Positions 1 through 8,934 of a stretch of 64,000 nucleotides of DNA are shown piece after piece. The stretch lies in assembly GCF_025148635.1 (NCBI RefSeq), contig NZ_CP102269.1, positions 992,001 through 1,056,000 on the forward strand, written 5' to 3'. The notes beneath the pieces are model-generated. The model saw nothing but the letters and a program-made list of their open reading frames with translations, did not search any database and was not told the origin of the DNA. The stretch is from Butyricimonas virosa. GTDB lineage: Bacteria > Bacteroidota > Bacteroidia > Bacteroidales > Marinifilaceae. Position numbers and translations under genes: made by a program. The stretch's first letter is position 1. Each line of letters opens with the position of its first letter.

Positions 1-2
1 CT

Positions 3-260
3 TTCCGTCGCAATCTCGATTTGACCAAAGGACTTTCATCCTTCTTCACCAAGTTAGGCAACAGCCGCCCATTCCGGAAGAAGACCATGAGAGTCAAGTA
101 CAAAAAGAAAGTCTCGGACATGAATGACATGGAATATAACGAGTACAAAAAACGAAAAGACGACCGCATCAACAGCATCTTGGACAAAATCTCCAAACAT
201 GGTTATGAAAGCTTGACAAAAGAGGAAAAGGAGATACTGTTCAAATCAAAAAGTAATTGA
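3..260 (+). CDS. C-terminal end of a rhomboid-family membrane protease (5' end outside window)
   Basis: The reading frame is open from the first bases of the window, so this is the tail of a gene that starts upstream. The visible ~85 residues are strongly basic and hydrophilic (RPFRKKTMRVKYKKK, later DDRINSILDKISKHGYESL and LTKEEKEILF). A short cytoplasmic tail of this kind follows the membrane domain of Bacteroidota rhomboid-like intramembrane serine proteases, where a small C-terminal domain with a helix-turn 'GYESLTxEEKExLF' is common. No catalytic Ser/His region is in the window, so the assignment rests on this tail and on the neighbouring EEP-family gene, a pairing I recall from other Bacteroidota. 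Moderate confidence. Confidence 0.55.
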   Translation, partial: FRRNLDLTKGLSSFFTKLGNSRPFRKKTMRVKYKKKVSDMNDMEYNEYKKRKDDRINSILDKISKHGYESLTKEEKEILFKSKSN

Positions 261-299
261 ATATGGGAAATTATAAATCATCATTAAATTTAAAATTAA

Positions 300-1322
300 T
301 TGGGTCGATTATTTGACATTATCATGAGAATTGTCACGATCATCACCATGATCGGATTATTTGGGAGCTATACCGCACCCTATATTAACCCTAACGTGTT
401 TTATTTTTCATCCCTGCTAGGCTACACCTATCATTATTTATTGATTGTAAATATTATCCTGCTGCTTTACTGGATTGCACGCTGGAAAAAGATAGCTATT
501 CTATCCATACTGATTATCGCAGCCGGGTACCCGTTAATTACCACTTACTATGGATTGAACCCGCAAACTGTACCCGATGCCCCCCACGACCTTTCCATCA
601 TGACTTACAATATCCAGATGCTAGGGATAGGTGAAAAGGATGCACCTGCAAAGATCGTGGACTATATTAACAATAGCGGTAACGATATTGTTTGTATGCA
701 GGAATTTCCTCAACGGGAAGCCTCTTTCAAAAAATTCCCTGCCTACCCGTATTATCACCGCCATCGAGATGTTGCGTTCATCTCCCGCTATCCGATTGTT
801 AACAAAGGCGTGATTAATTTCGACAAGGGACATTCGGCCGCCTGCGTTTATGGAGACATTACCATCGGTAAAGACACGATCCGGGTATACTCTATACATC
901 TTGAATCCTACCGGTTAGGCAAAAATGAACAGCAGATATACAAGGAACTCACCAGTGGCAACACGCAAAATGCCACGCAAGGCGTCAAGACTATATCTTC
1001 TCGTCTGGTTACCGCCAACCGGAACCGGGCAAAACAGGCGCAAATAATAAAAAATCATATGCAACAATCCCCCTACCCGGTTATCATTTGCGGGGATTTC
1101 AACGATACCCCGATCTCCTTCGCCTACCACACGTTGTCCGAAGGGATGAAAGATTGTTTCATCGAAAAAGGACGTGGCCTCGGAAACACGTATATCGGGG
1201 AGTTCCCCTCGTTCCGTATTGACCACATCCTGCACACACCAACACTCGGCACCGTATCTTATACCCGTGATACCATTAAATATTCCGATCATTATCCGGT
1301 GCAAAGTGATATTCGATTTTAG
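300..1322 (+). CDS. Endonuclease/exonuclease/phosphatase (EEP) family membrane-anchored hydrolase
   Basis: The protein has about three N-terminal membrane helices (residues ~8-85) followed by an EEP (DNase I-like) metal-dependent phosphodiesterase domain. Family motifs are visible: MTYNIQML (Asn and metal site), VCMQEF (metal-binding Glu), ICGDFNDTP (catalytic Asp/Asn), RIDHIL and SDHYPV (catalytic His). The fold serves nucleases and phosphoesterases, so the substrate cannot be named; the active site probably faces the periplasm. The start is unclear. The frame opens with TTG at 300, right after an in-frame stop, and the first ATG is at 324. A separate ATG at 263 starts a 17-codon frame that runs into a stop at 314. 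No clear Shine-Dalgarno decides between them. Confidence 0.85.
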   Translation: MGRLFDIIMRIVTIITMIGLFGSYTAPYINPNVFYFSSLLGYTYHYLLIVNIILLLYWIARWKKIAILSILIIAAGYPLITTYYGLNPQTVPDAPHDLSIMTYNIQMLGIGEKDAPAKIVDYINNSGNDIVCMQEFPQREASFKKFPAYPYYHRHRDVAFISRYPIVNKGVINFDKGHSAACVYGDITIGKDTIRVYSIHLESYRLGKNEQQIYKELTSGNTQNATQGVKTISSRLVTANRNRAKQAQIIKNHMQQSPYPVIICGDFNDTPISFAYHTLSEGMKDCFIEKGRGLGNTYIGEFPSFRIDHILHTPTLGTVSYTRDTIKYSDHYPVQSDIRF

Positions 1323-1354
1323 ATTTCAAATTTCATATAAATTATTCCCAACCA

Positions 1355-1385
1355 TTTTCTATTTTCAAATATTTATCTATATTTG
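1355..1385 (+). promoter_or_regulatory. Bacteroidota-type promoter for tRNA-Ala
   Basis: A perfect -7 box TATATTTG (TAnnTTTG consensus of the Bacteroidota primary sigma factor) lies at 1378-1385, with a T-rich -33-like element (TTTTC) from 1355, about 19 bases upstream. Transcription would start a few bases before the tRNA at 1397. Confidence 0.6.
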
Positions 1386-1396
1386 CAACCACAAAT

Positions 1397-1470
1397 GGGG
1401 AATTAGCTCAGTTGGCTAGAGCGTTTGAATGGCATTCAAAAGGTCGTCGGTTCGATTCCGATATTCTCCA
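1397..1470 (+). tRNA. tRNA-Ala (anticodon GGC)
   Basis: A full cloverleaf can be folded by eye. The acceptor stem GGGGAAT pairs with ATTCTCC (one G-U pair), the D arm is AGCTCAGTTGGCTAGAGC, the anticodon stem TTTGA/TCAAA encloses the loop ATGGCAT with anticodon GGC (alanine), and the T arm is GTCGG-TTCGATT-CCGAT. The discriminator base is A at 1470. CCA is not encoded. A matching promoter lies just upstream and a hairpin terminator just downstream, so this is a single-gene transcription unit. Confidence 0.95.
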
Positions 1471-1472
1471 CG

Positions 1473-1520
1473 AATAGGAATAAAATACTGGATGCCAGCA
1501 TCTTATTCCTATTTTATTTC
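1473..1520 (+). terminator. Rho-independent terminator of tRNA-Ala
   Basis: AATAGGAATAA at 1473-1483 pairs perfectly with TTATTCCTATT at 1503-1513, followed by a T-rich run. The 11-bp AT-rich stem begins two bases after the tRNA 3' end. The rest of the gap up to 1766 shows no further gene or structure that I can support. Confidence 0.75.
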
Positions 1521-1766
1521 TTTCTAAATTTACATTTTTAAGAATCAAGCCTACAACGTATCAATTCCTCCTTCTCGAAACCAACTTGGGATTATCTTAT
1601 ATGTACTTTATTCTCCGGGCTATAAACAAACGCTACCACGAGCATCTTTTCCACCGTGAAAGAATTACCATAACATAATTAACGACGCTTTCCCGAAAAA
1701 AAGAATAACGGATTAAACTCGTTGTCCTTTTTTTCGTAAATTAGCCACAAATAAAAACCGGAGTTT

Positions 1767-2861
1767 ATGGAACAGGAGCGCCAAGAAGAGAACCAGAAAC
1801 TGACAAAAAAAATCAGCCCGTATAAAATCATATACCCCATCATTATCGGGTTGGCCGTGGTCTCTTACATGTTATATAAAGAATTCGATCCCAAAGCATT
1901 TGACATGATCACCTTTACATGGAATACCGTATTCTGGTTATTCGTTGCCGTCCTGTGCATGGCCATCCGGGATTTAGGGTATATCATTCGAATCAAAATA
2001 CTATCGGGGGGGAAACTGACCTGGATTCAGTCCATCCGGGTCATATTTCTCTGGGAATTCACCTCGGCCGTAACTCCCTCCGCTATCGGGGGAACCAGCC
2101 TAGCAATCCTTTTCGTGCATAAAGAAGGAATCGGGGTCGGGAAAAGTTCCGCCATGGTCATGGCAACCTCTTTTCTCGATGAATTGTATTTCATCATCAT
2201 GTTCCCACTCATACTACTGTTTGTCAACCACCAGGCTCTATGGGAAATGCCGGATACCACGAAAGCCGTGGCCGACGGTTTGATTCTCGTGGCAGTTATT
2301 GGATATTGCGTGAAACTTGCCTACCTGCTCGTGTTAAGCTACGGGTTATTCATGAATCCGCGAGGGTTAAAATGGTTGATCATGAAATTATTCAAATGGC
2401 GTATTCTCCGGAAATGGCGTCATGATGCCAATGAAGCGGGAACCGATATTATCCGGAATTCCCATGAATTAAAAAGTATGCCGTTCTCCTTCTGGCTAAA
2501 AACATTCGGGGCCACCTTCTTCTCGTGGACAGCCCGTTACTGGGTGGTGAACGCCATTCTCGTGGCTTTTTGGTTCGGACGTTATGATTGGGCGCAACAT
2601 TTTCTTATCTTTGCACGACAACTCGTCATGTGGATCATGATGCTGGTAAGCCCGACACCAGGTGGTAGCGGTTTCGCGGAATTCGTATTCTCCAAGTATC
2701 TCGGGGAATTTCTTCCGAGCGCCGGGGTTGCCATAGCGATGGCTATTTTATGGAGACTCATCAGCTATTACCCTTACCTGTTTATCGGGGCATTTATCGT
2801 ACCGAAATGGATTGCCCGTAGTTTTGGCAAGACATCGAAGCAAACAAAAACGAACAATTAA
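1767..2861 (+). CDS. Flippase-like polytopic membrane protein (lysylphosphatidylglycerol synthase TM-domain / UPF0104 family)
   Basis: A 364-residue integral membrane protein with about eight hydrophobic segments. The short basic N-terminus is followed by helices near 20-40, 50-70, 95-115, 140-160 and so on. The segment WEFTSAVTPSAIGGTS and the later MLVSPTPGGSGFAEF are the two conserved Pro/Gly-rich motifs of the LPG_synthase_TM family (MprF N-domain, AglD-like). Family members act on the inner membrane and are thought to move or present lipid-linked substrates; no soluble aminoacyl-transferase domain is present, so lysyl-lipid synthesis is not implied. It is 28 bases upstream of the next small gene and mutL, reading the same way, so the three may form one transcript. 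Confidence 0.8.
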   Translation: MEQERQEENQKLTKKISPYKIIYPIIIGLAVVSYMLYKEFDPKAFDMITFTWNTVFWLFVAVLCMAIRDLGYIIRIKILSGGKLTWIQSIRVIFLWEFTSAVTPSAIGGTSLAILFVHKEGIGVGKSSAMVMATSFLDELYFIIMFPLILLFVNHQALWEMPDTTKAVADGLILVAVIGYCVKLAYLLVLSYGLFMNPRGLKWLIMKLFKWRILRKWRHDANEAGTDIIRNSHELKSMPFSFWLKTFGATFFSWTARYWVVNAILVAFWFGRYDWAQHFLIFARQLVMWIMMLVSPTPGGSGFAEFVFSKYLGEFLPSAGVAIAMAILWRLISYYPYLFIGAFIVPKWIARSFGKTSKQTKTNN

Positions 2862-2889
2862 AGATTTAACGCGTTAAGGAATAGAAATC

Positions 2890-3198
2890 ATGGGACTATT
2901 TAAACAACCTGAATATCGCCGTTTCAACTTGAAGCCCCGCTACTGGGATCCGGAAGCCGAGGCCCGGAAAGAGCGGGAAAAACGCATCCGTGCGGAATTA
3001 GGCCTACCGGAAAACGGGGATGAATACATTCCCGACGTCAGAACCGGATTGCAAAAAGAATATGCCAAACGTAAAGGAGAACGTGCCGGATTGCGTCTCG
3101 GTTACTCAACCCGACTTTTTATGATTCTTATTATCATACTGATCGGGATCTTTTATCTGGCGACATACAAGATTGATCTTATCATGAAATTATTCTAA
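2890..3198 (+). CDS. Small membrane protein with one C-terminal helix, unknown function
   Basis: A 102-residue protein. The first ~75 residues are highly charged (RYWDPEAEARKEREKRIR) and end in a basic stretch; one hydrophobic helix (LFMILIIILIGIFYLATY) spans roughly residues 77-94 and is followed by a short tail. This predicts a tail-anchored cytoplasmic protein. I know no function. It sits 10 bases before mutL, an arrangement I recall from other Bacteroidota, which suggests co-transcription and perhaps co-translation with mutL rather than a shared role. Confidence 0.75.
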   Translation: MGLFKQPEYRRFNLKPRYWDPEAEARKEREKRIRAELGLPENGDEYIPDVRTGLQKEYAKRKGERAGLRLGYSTRLFMILIIILIGIFYLATYKIDLIMKLF

Positions 3199-3208
3199 GG
3201 ATTTCGGT

Positions 3209-5074
3209 ATGGCAGACGTGATTCAATTATTACCCGACTCGGTAGCGAACCAGATTGCGGCAGGGGAGGTCGTACAACGTCCGGCATCCGTGGTGAAGGA
3301 ATTGATGGAAAATGCCATTGATGCCGGGGCAACAAAAGTACAGGTTATCTTGAAAAATGCGGGCAAAGGATTCATCCAAGTCATTGACAACGGGAAAGGA
3401 ATGTCCCCGAGAGACTCCCGCATGGCTTTTGAACGTCATGCCACGTCCAAAATATCCAACGCACAGGATTTGTTCAATATCCGTACGATGGGATTCCGCG
3501 GAGAAGCCCTTGCATCGATTGCATCCGTGGCAGAAGTGGAATTACGCACCAAACGGGAAGAGGACGAACTGGGGACCTACCTCTTCGTGGCCGATTCCGA
3601 ATTAAAAAACCAAGAGAATATTAATTGTTCCCGGGGAACAAATATGCTGGTTAAAAACCTGTTCTACACGATTCCCGCCCGGCGGAAATTCCTGAAATCG
3701 GACACCACGGAACTCCGTAATATTACCACGGAATTCTTACGGGTAGCCCTCACCACCCCAAACATCGCATTCACGCTTGTCAACAACGGAAATGAAATAT
3801 ATAACCTGCCGGCATCCGGATTACGTCAGCGAATCGTAAACGCTTTCGGGAAAACGATTAATACCAAATTACTCCCCGTTAATTGTGAAACGGGTATCGT
3901 CACCATCAACGGTTTCGTGTGCATCCCCCAGCATGCCCGGAAAACTTACGGGGAACAGTATTTTTTCGTGAACAACCGATTCATGAAACATAACTTTTTC
4001 CACAAAGCAATCATGGAAGCCTATGCCGGACTGATTAGCGGGGATATGATTCCCTCGTATTTCCTGTACTTCACGGTGGATCCCTCTATTATTGATGTAA
4101 ACATCCACCCGACAAAAACGGAAATCAAATTTCAGGACGAGAGCGCTATATTTCAAATCATACTGGCCAGTGTAAAAGAAGCATTAGGAAAATTCAACGT
4201 GACCCCGACAATCGACTTTGACACGGAAGACAAGGTTGATTTTACGGTTCCCGACTCACCGATTCTCCCGAAGGTTCCAAAGGTGAGTTATAATCCCCAT
4301 TATAACCCGTTCAACTATTCCACCTCGATCTCGAAAGAAGATTCCGACTTCGAACAGCCGAGTGGTAACAGTTCCCGTCCCAATTTCGAACCCAGACACA
4401 AGGAACAAGTTCCCGCTAACTGGGATGTTCTCTTCGCCGGATTGGAAGATAAAACAGAAGAAATACAAACAGAAATCCCCGAAATGGCAGAAAAACAAGA
4501 AGATCACGAAGGAATTATCTCTTTCGTACAAATGAAAGGCAGATTTATTGTCACACCCGTCCATTCCGGATTGATGTTTATTGATCAGAAACGAGCACAC
4601 GAACGAGTGCTATACGAGCGTTATCTAGAGACCTTGTCTCACCAACAAATCTGCGGACAAAAAAGTCTGTTTCCCGAAACGCTGGAACTTTCGGCTGAAG
4701 ATTTCCTACTCGTGAAAGAGATTATGGACGATCTTGCCATGCTAGGCTTTGAACTCGGGGAGTTCGGAAAGAATTGCTATGCCATCTACGCCACCCCGTC
4801 CGATCTATCCACTTCCCGCGGAAAAGAAGTGCTTATCAGCCTTATTGAACATTACAAGAACACGGAAGGTTCAATCCGGGATAAAATGAGGGAACGCATA
4901 GCCCTCTCTCTCGCGAAGGCGGCATCGCTGGATTACAATGCCCCATTGGACAAGCAGGAAATGAGCGACTTGTTTGACAATCTGTTCGCCTGCCGACATC
5001 CCAATTACACGGCTGACGGCAAAACAATCATCCATATCCTTAAAAACGAGGATGTGACCCAATGGTTTAAATAA
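3209..5074 (+). CDS. mutL: DNA mismatch repair protein MutL
   Basis: The 621-residue length is typical. The N-terminal GHKL ATPase domain has ELMENAIDAGA (residues 31-41), DNGKGM (60-65) and TMGFRGEALASI (~92-103). A transducer domain follows with NIHPTKTEIKF, then a Pro/Ser-rich linker (~350-430) and the C-terminal dimerization domain. MutL links MutS mismatch recognition to strand removal. In the nuclease-type motif DQHAxxExxxxE, this protein reads DQKRAHERVLYE: the Asp and both Glu remain, but the metal-site His-Ala is Lys-Arg, and the usual later Cys-rich motif is ACRHPNYTADGKT. Endonuclease activity is therefore doubtful. The start ATG follows the upstream gene by 10 bases. Confidence 0.95.
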   Translation: MADVIQLLPDSVANQIAAGEVVQRPASVVKELMENAIDAGATKVQVILKNAGKGFIQVIDNGKGMSPRDSRMAFERHATSKISNAQDLFNIRTMGFRGEALASIASVAEVELRTKREEDELGTYLFVADSELKNQENINCSRGTNMLVKNLFYTIPARRKFLKSDTTELRNITTEFLRVALTTPNIAFTLVNNGNEIYNLPASGLRQRIVNAFGKTINTKLLPVNCETGIVTINGFVCIPQHARKTYGEQYFFVNNRFMKHNFFHKAIMEAYAGLISGDMIPSYFLYFTVDPSIIDVNIHPTKTEIKFQDESAIFQIILASVKEALGKFNVTPTIDFDTEDKVDFTVPDSPILPKVPKVSYNPHYNPFNYSTSISKEDSDFEQPSGNSSRPNFEPRHKEQVPANWDVLFAGLEDKTEEIQTEIPEMAEKQEDHEGIISFVQMKGRFIVTPVHSGLMFIDQKRAHERVLYERYLETLSHQQICGQKSLFPETLELSAEDFLLVKEIMDDLAMLGFELGEFGKNCYAIYATPSDLSTSRGKEVLISLIEHYKNTEGSIRDKMRERIALSLAKAASLDYNAPLDKQEMSDLFDNLFACRHPNYTADGKTIIHILKNEDVTQWFK

Positions 5075-5078
5075 AAAA

Positions 5079-6428
5079 CTATTTTTCTTTCAGGTAAGCC
5101 CGCAATGTCTTAGCCGTTTCGGGATCAGAAGGTCGTAACATATCCGAGTTGATAATACGTCCGTCCGGAGCGATCAAAATGAAACGGGGAACTCCGCGGA
5201 TCATGTAAAAATCCATGAAAGAACGATCATTCCCCATGTATAATTGCACCTCTCCCTTGGGATTCTCTCGCACCCGCTTTTCCCAAACAGCCCGGTCACT
5301 ATCACAAGAAACGGCCACGAACACAATATTATCATCTTCAAACTCTTTTTCCAGTTTCTCCCAAGCCAGATTTTCATAGCGACAAGGAACACCCCAAGTC
5401 GTCCACACGTTGATGAACAGGTATTTTCCTCTAAAATCTTCCAATTCGACAGCTTGCCCGGCAATATCCGTAAACATAAAATCAAAAGCAGGACTACCGG
5501 GAACAATTTTCGCACAACGATCATAAACCTCTTGAAACCGCTTCCGCAATACCGGATTCTTCACGTAGAAGTCATACACCCGCAATACATCATCAATATG
5601 CCCGTCAATTCCCACACCAAGCAAGTAAGCATAGGCATAATGATCAATCAGAAACTCCACCAATGTTTCGTTCGTCAAGTGATGAATCACGTAATCAAAC
5701 TGCGCCATCACTTGCTTGTAGGCATCCAACTCCTTCATATGGTAAGTACTGATTAACGAAACTAAAGACGCCATCCCTTCTTGATATTCTTTGAGAACTA
5801 ATAACTTCTCATCTTCCTTGATCAATTTTTTGATACAGGAAAGATAAGCGGTATCCGGCTGATAATCCATGTTACCCGTACTCCAAGCATGATACAAGGG
5901 ATAATTTTCCAATGCTTTATAAGTAGAAAACTTGATCCGATTTCGTTCCATTTCAGTAAAAGCGGTATCGAATCCCATGGTATCCAAGTAATGAAACTGC
6001 TCTTGAATCAAATCTTTCAACTGACCTAAAAACTCCGGACCATCCAATTCGTAATCGAAAGACAAATTCTTCATGACCTGACTGTTCAAATAACGATTCT
6101 TGGGAGCGCCGTCTCCTTCAAAACGAATATTCCCTTTAGCATGATCCCCGTAAATATATATTCGTAATGTCATTCCGTCTTCAATAAACAAAGGAAGACG
6201 ATCCTTTCCATATTTTAACGTTGCATATCCATGTTCGCCCTCTGTCAGCATCAATTTGGCATATCCTGAATCATCTACTTGAATATCCCATTCTTCCCCG
6301 TTAACCTCCAGCTCCGGCAGCATCCCCGAAGACCCGATAAGATTAAATTCCACGACTGTTTTCCGGGTATTACAACACCACATCAATAACATCAAGATCA
6401 ATACTATGCCTCCAAGTTTTCCCATCAT
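5079..6428 (-). CDS. TlpA/redoxin-like lipoprotein with an altered active site
   Basis: A 449-residue predicted lipoprotein: a hydrophobic signal ends in LLMWC|CN, giving a lipidated Cys at about residue 18. The middle (~25-300) resembles the helical, DUF4369-like N-domain found in many Bacteroidota thiol-disulfide proteins. The C-terminal ~140 residues are a thioredoxin fold of the TlpA/ResA type (FDFMFTDIAGQAVELEDFRG, then KYLFINVWTTWGVPC, VSCDSDRAVW, and cis-Pro region VRGVPRFILI-like as IRGVPRFILI). The active site is W-G-V-P-C instead of W-C-x-P-C, so the nucleophilic first Cys is missing. It is convergent with mutL with only four bases between stops and stands alone. Confidence 0.85.
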   Translation of the reverse strand: MMGKLGGIVLILMLLMWCCNTRKTVVEFNLIGSSGMLPELEVNGEEWDIQVDDSGYAKLMLTEGEHGYATLKYGKDRLPLFIEDGMTLRIYIYGDHAKGNIRFEGDGAPKNRYLNSQVMKNLSFDYELDGPEFLGQLKDLIQEQFHYLDTMGFDTAFTEMERNRIKFSTYKALENYPLYHAWSTGNMDYQPDTAYLSCIKKLIKEDEKLLVLKEYQEGMASLVSLISTYHMKELDAYKQVMAQFDYVIHHLTNETLVEFLIDHYAYAYLLGVGIDGHIDDVLRVYDFYVKNPVLRKRFQEVYDRCAKIVPGSPAFDFMFTDIAGQAVELEDFRGKYLFINVWTTWGVPCRYENLAWEKLEKEFEDDNIVFVAVSCDSDRAVWEKRVRENPKGEVQLYMGNDRSFMDFYMIRGVPRFILIAPDGRIINSDMLRPSDPETAKTLRAYLKEK

Positions 6429-6565
6429 CTAACGCATAATGTTATAATTTGCTAAATTAACTATAAATTCTTTTAAATCGAGTCAATATCAAGATTTTAA
6501 CTTTTTATTAACGTATTACACCTTGTTATTTAAATCAAGTCTAAATAGCTTTACACTCGCTTAAA

Positions 6566-8860
6566 ATGATCAAAAATATGAACAACATGGATAAAAAACA
6601 GGCCCTGCATTATCATGCGATGGGACGTCCCGGAAAGATTGAAGTCGTTCCGACAAAACCACATAGTACACAATATGATCTTTCACTGGCCTATTCTCCG
6701 GGGGTTGCAGAACCTTGTCTGGAAATCCAGAAAAATCAAATTGATGCCTATAAATATACCGCCAAGAGCAATCTGGTAGCCGTGATTTCAAACGGGACAG
6801 CCGTACTCGGGCTAGGAGATATCGGAGCCTTGTCCGGTAAACCCGTCATGGAAGGAAAAGGATTATTGTTTAAAATATTCGCCGACATCGACGTGTTTGA
6901 TATCGAGCTCGACACGAAAGACGTGGATAAATTCATCGAAACGGTTAAAATGATCTCCCCGACTTTCGGGGGAATAAACCTGGAAGACATTAAAGCTCCC
7001 GAATGTTTCGAAATCGAACGACGACTGAAAAAAGAACTGGATATTCCCGTGATGCACGACGACCAACACGGGACAGCCATTATTTCGGCCGCCGGGTTAT
7101 TAAATGCCCTCGAACTCAACGGGAAAAAAATTGATACCATTCGTGTCGTGGTCAACGGTGCCGGAGCCGCAGCCATTTCCTGCGCCCGCCTTTATAAAGC
7201 ATTGGGTGTGAAGAAAGAGAACATGATCATGTGCGACAGCAAAGGAGTCATCTACACGGGAAGAGCCGGACTCAACGCGGAAAAAGAAGAATTTGCCGTC
7301 GAGACCTCTGCCCGCACGCTAACCGAAGCACTCGTCGGTGCGGATATGTTTTTAGGCCTTTCTGTTGCCGACATCTTGAACGAAGAGATGATTCAAAGTA
7401 TGGCCAAAGACCCGATCGTATTCGCCCTCGCCAACCCGAATCCGGAAATCAGCTATGAAAAAGCGATCCACAGCCGACCGGACATCATTTTTGCCACGGG
7501 ACGCTCGGATTACCCAAACCAAATCAATAACGTACTCGGTTTCCCGTATATTTTCCGGGGAGCATTGGATGTACAAGCCCGGAGTATTAACGAGGAGATG
7601 AAACTTGCCGCCACTTACGCACTGGCTGAATTGACGAAAGAACCCGTTCCCGAAAACGTGAAAATGGCATACAATGACCCGTCCATCGCTTTCGGTCGGA
7701 ATTACATCATTCCCAAACCTTTGGACACCCGTCTGATCAGTCGCATCGCCCCCGCCGTGGCAAAAGCCGCTATCGAATCGGGAGTTGCCCGTACGGAAAT
7801 CGAGGACTGGGATGCCTATCGGGATCAACTGGAAAAACGTATGGGCCAAGACGAACGACTCATGCGCCGAATGACCCGTAAAGCCAAAACCAATCCCAAA
7901 CGGATAGTGTTTGCGGAAGGAGCCGACATTAAAACCTTGATGGCCGTACAGGAAATCCTTTCGGAAAAGATCGCTCATCCCATACTCATCGGCAACAAAA
8001 CCGAAATCGAAACTCTTCAAAAACAATATAAATTAGAGTTACCCGAACTGACCATTTTTGACCCGACAAAAGAGATCGACAAAATAGATCAATACACCCA
8101 AGCTTATTACGAAAAAAGACAAAGAAAAGGGATCATCCTAGAACAAGCCAAAGAATTGATGAAGAACCCGAATTTCATCGGTTTAATGATGGTTGAATCG
8201 GGAGAAGCAGATGGTTTCATCTCCGGCATTCACTCTAATTATCACGATGTGCTCCGGGCAGCCAAAGACATCATCGGTCTAAGAGCCTGTTGCAAATATG
8301 CCGTGGGGATGCACATCGTGACCAATAAAAAAGGTACTTATTTCCTAGCCGACACGACGGTTAACAGCCACCCGTCAGCCGACACGCTGGAGTGCGTGAC
8401 CGTCCTCACCTACGAGGCAGTAAAACAATTCAACGTGGAACCGGTTGTCGCCCTCACCTCATACTCCAATTTCGGGGAATACCGCTTAGGTAGCCCAGCA
8501 CAGATACAAGAGGCTGTTGACACGCTTCATCGTAAATATCCCGAAATTCTAGTCGACGGAGAGATGTCCGCATCCATCGCATTCAACACCGAATTGCGAC
8601 AAGCACGTTTCCCATTCTCCCCTCTGGCAAACAAAGATGTGAATACAATCATTTTCCCAAATCTCAGTTCCGGAAGTATTGCCTTGGGCATATTGCAAGA
8701 ATTAGGAAACAACGAAATCATCGGTCCCGTTCTACTCGGTTTAAACAAACCGGTACACATTTTGCAAATGGGATGCAGCGTGAGAGATATTGTTTACATG
8801 ACCACCTTGGCCGTGACTGACGCACAGAAGGAAATGCCGGTGGATATGTGCCGAATCTGA
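6566..8860 (+). CDS. maeB: NADP-dependent malic enzyme fused to a phosphotransacetylase-like domain
   Basis: The 764-residue protein has the usual two-part MaeB structure. Residues ~1-430 form the malic enzyme (oxidative decarboxylation of malate to pyruvate), with YSPGVAEPC, DIGALSGKPVMEGKG, MHDDQHGTAI and the Rossmann motif VVNGAGAAAISCARL. Residues ~445-764 are a phosphotransacetylase-like domain (IVFAEGADIKTLMA, VDGEMSASIAFN, FPNLSSGSIALGILQ), which in MaeB is thought to be regulatory through acetyl-CoA and not catalytic. It is a cytoplasmic enzyme that links the C4 acids of the fumarate/succinate route to pyruvate and NADPH. Several in-frame ATGs (6566, 6578, 6587) could serve as start. 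Confidence 0.93.
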   Translation: MIKNMNNMDKKQALHYHAMGRPGKIEVVPTKPHSTQYDLSLAYSPGVAEPCLEIQKNQIDAYKYTAKSNLVAVISNGTAVLGLGDIGALSGKPVMEGKGLLFKIFADIDVFDIELDTKDVDKFIETVKMISPTFGGINLEDIKAPECFEIERRLKKELDIPVMHDDQHGTAIISAAGLLNALELNGKKIDTIRVVVNGAGAAAISCARLYKALGVKKENMIMCDSKGVIYTGRAGLNAEKEEFAVETSARTLTEALVGADMFLGLSVADILNEEMIQSMAKDPIVFALANPNPEISYEKAIHSRPDIIFATGRSDYPNQINNVLGFPYIFRGALDVQARSINEEMKLAATYALAELTKEPVPENVKMAYNDPSIAFGRNYIIPKPLDTRLISRIAPAVAKAAIESGVARTEIEDWDAYRDQLEKRMGQDERLMRRMTRKAKTNPKRIVFAEGADIKTLMAVQEILSEKIAHPILIGNKTEIETLQKQYKLELPELTIFDPTKEIDKIDQYTQAYYEKRQRKGIILEQAKELMKNPNFIGLMMVESGEADGFISGIHSNYHDVLRAAKDIIGLRACCKYAVGMHIVTNKKGTYFLADTTVNSHPSADTLECVTVLTYEAVKQFNVEPVVALTSYSNFGEYRLGSPAQIQEAVDTLHRKYPEILVDGEMSASIAFNTELRQARFPFSPLANKDVNTIIFPNLSSGSIALGILQELGNNEIIGPVLLGLNKPVHILQMGCSVRDIVYMTTLAVTDAQKEMPVDMCRI

Positions 8861-8872
8861 CGATTTTAGATG

Positions 8873-8925
8873 TTAGATTTACGATTTATGATTCTAGTTT
8901 TTGCAATCATAAATCGTAAATCTAA
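8873..8925. terminator. Long palindromic bidirectional terminator
   Basis: A 21-bp perfect inverted repeat (arms 8873-8893 and 8905-8925, AT-rich, beginning TTAGATTTACGATTTATG) with an 11-base spacer lies between the convergent maeB and rpiB stops. Its position suits a terminator for both strands. Its wording resembles AT-rich sequence near 49917-49960, hinting at a dispersed intergenic repeat. Confidence 0.7.
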
Positions 8926-8934
8926 AATTGTAAA

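Noticed and set aside
5244..5756. 170-codon frame on the + strand inside the TlpA-like gene
   Set aside because: It is opposite a gene with clear signal peptide and thioredoxin domain; no protein features of its own.
7352..8026. 224-codon frame on the - strand inside maeB
   Set aside because: It lies wholly inside the malic enzyme gene, which is unambiguous.
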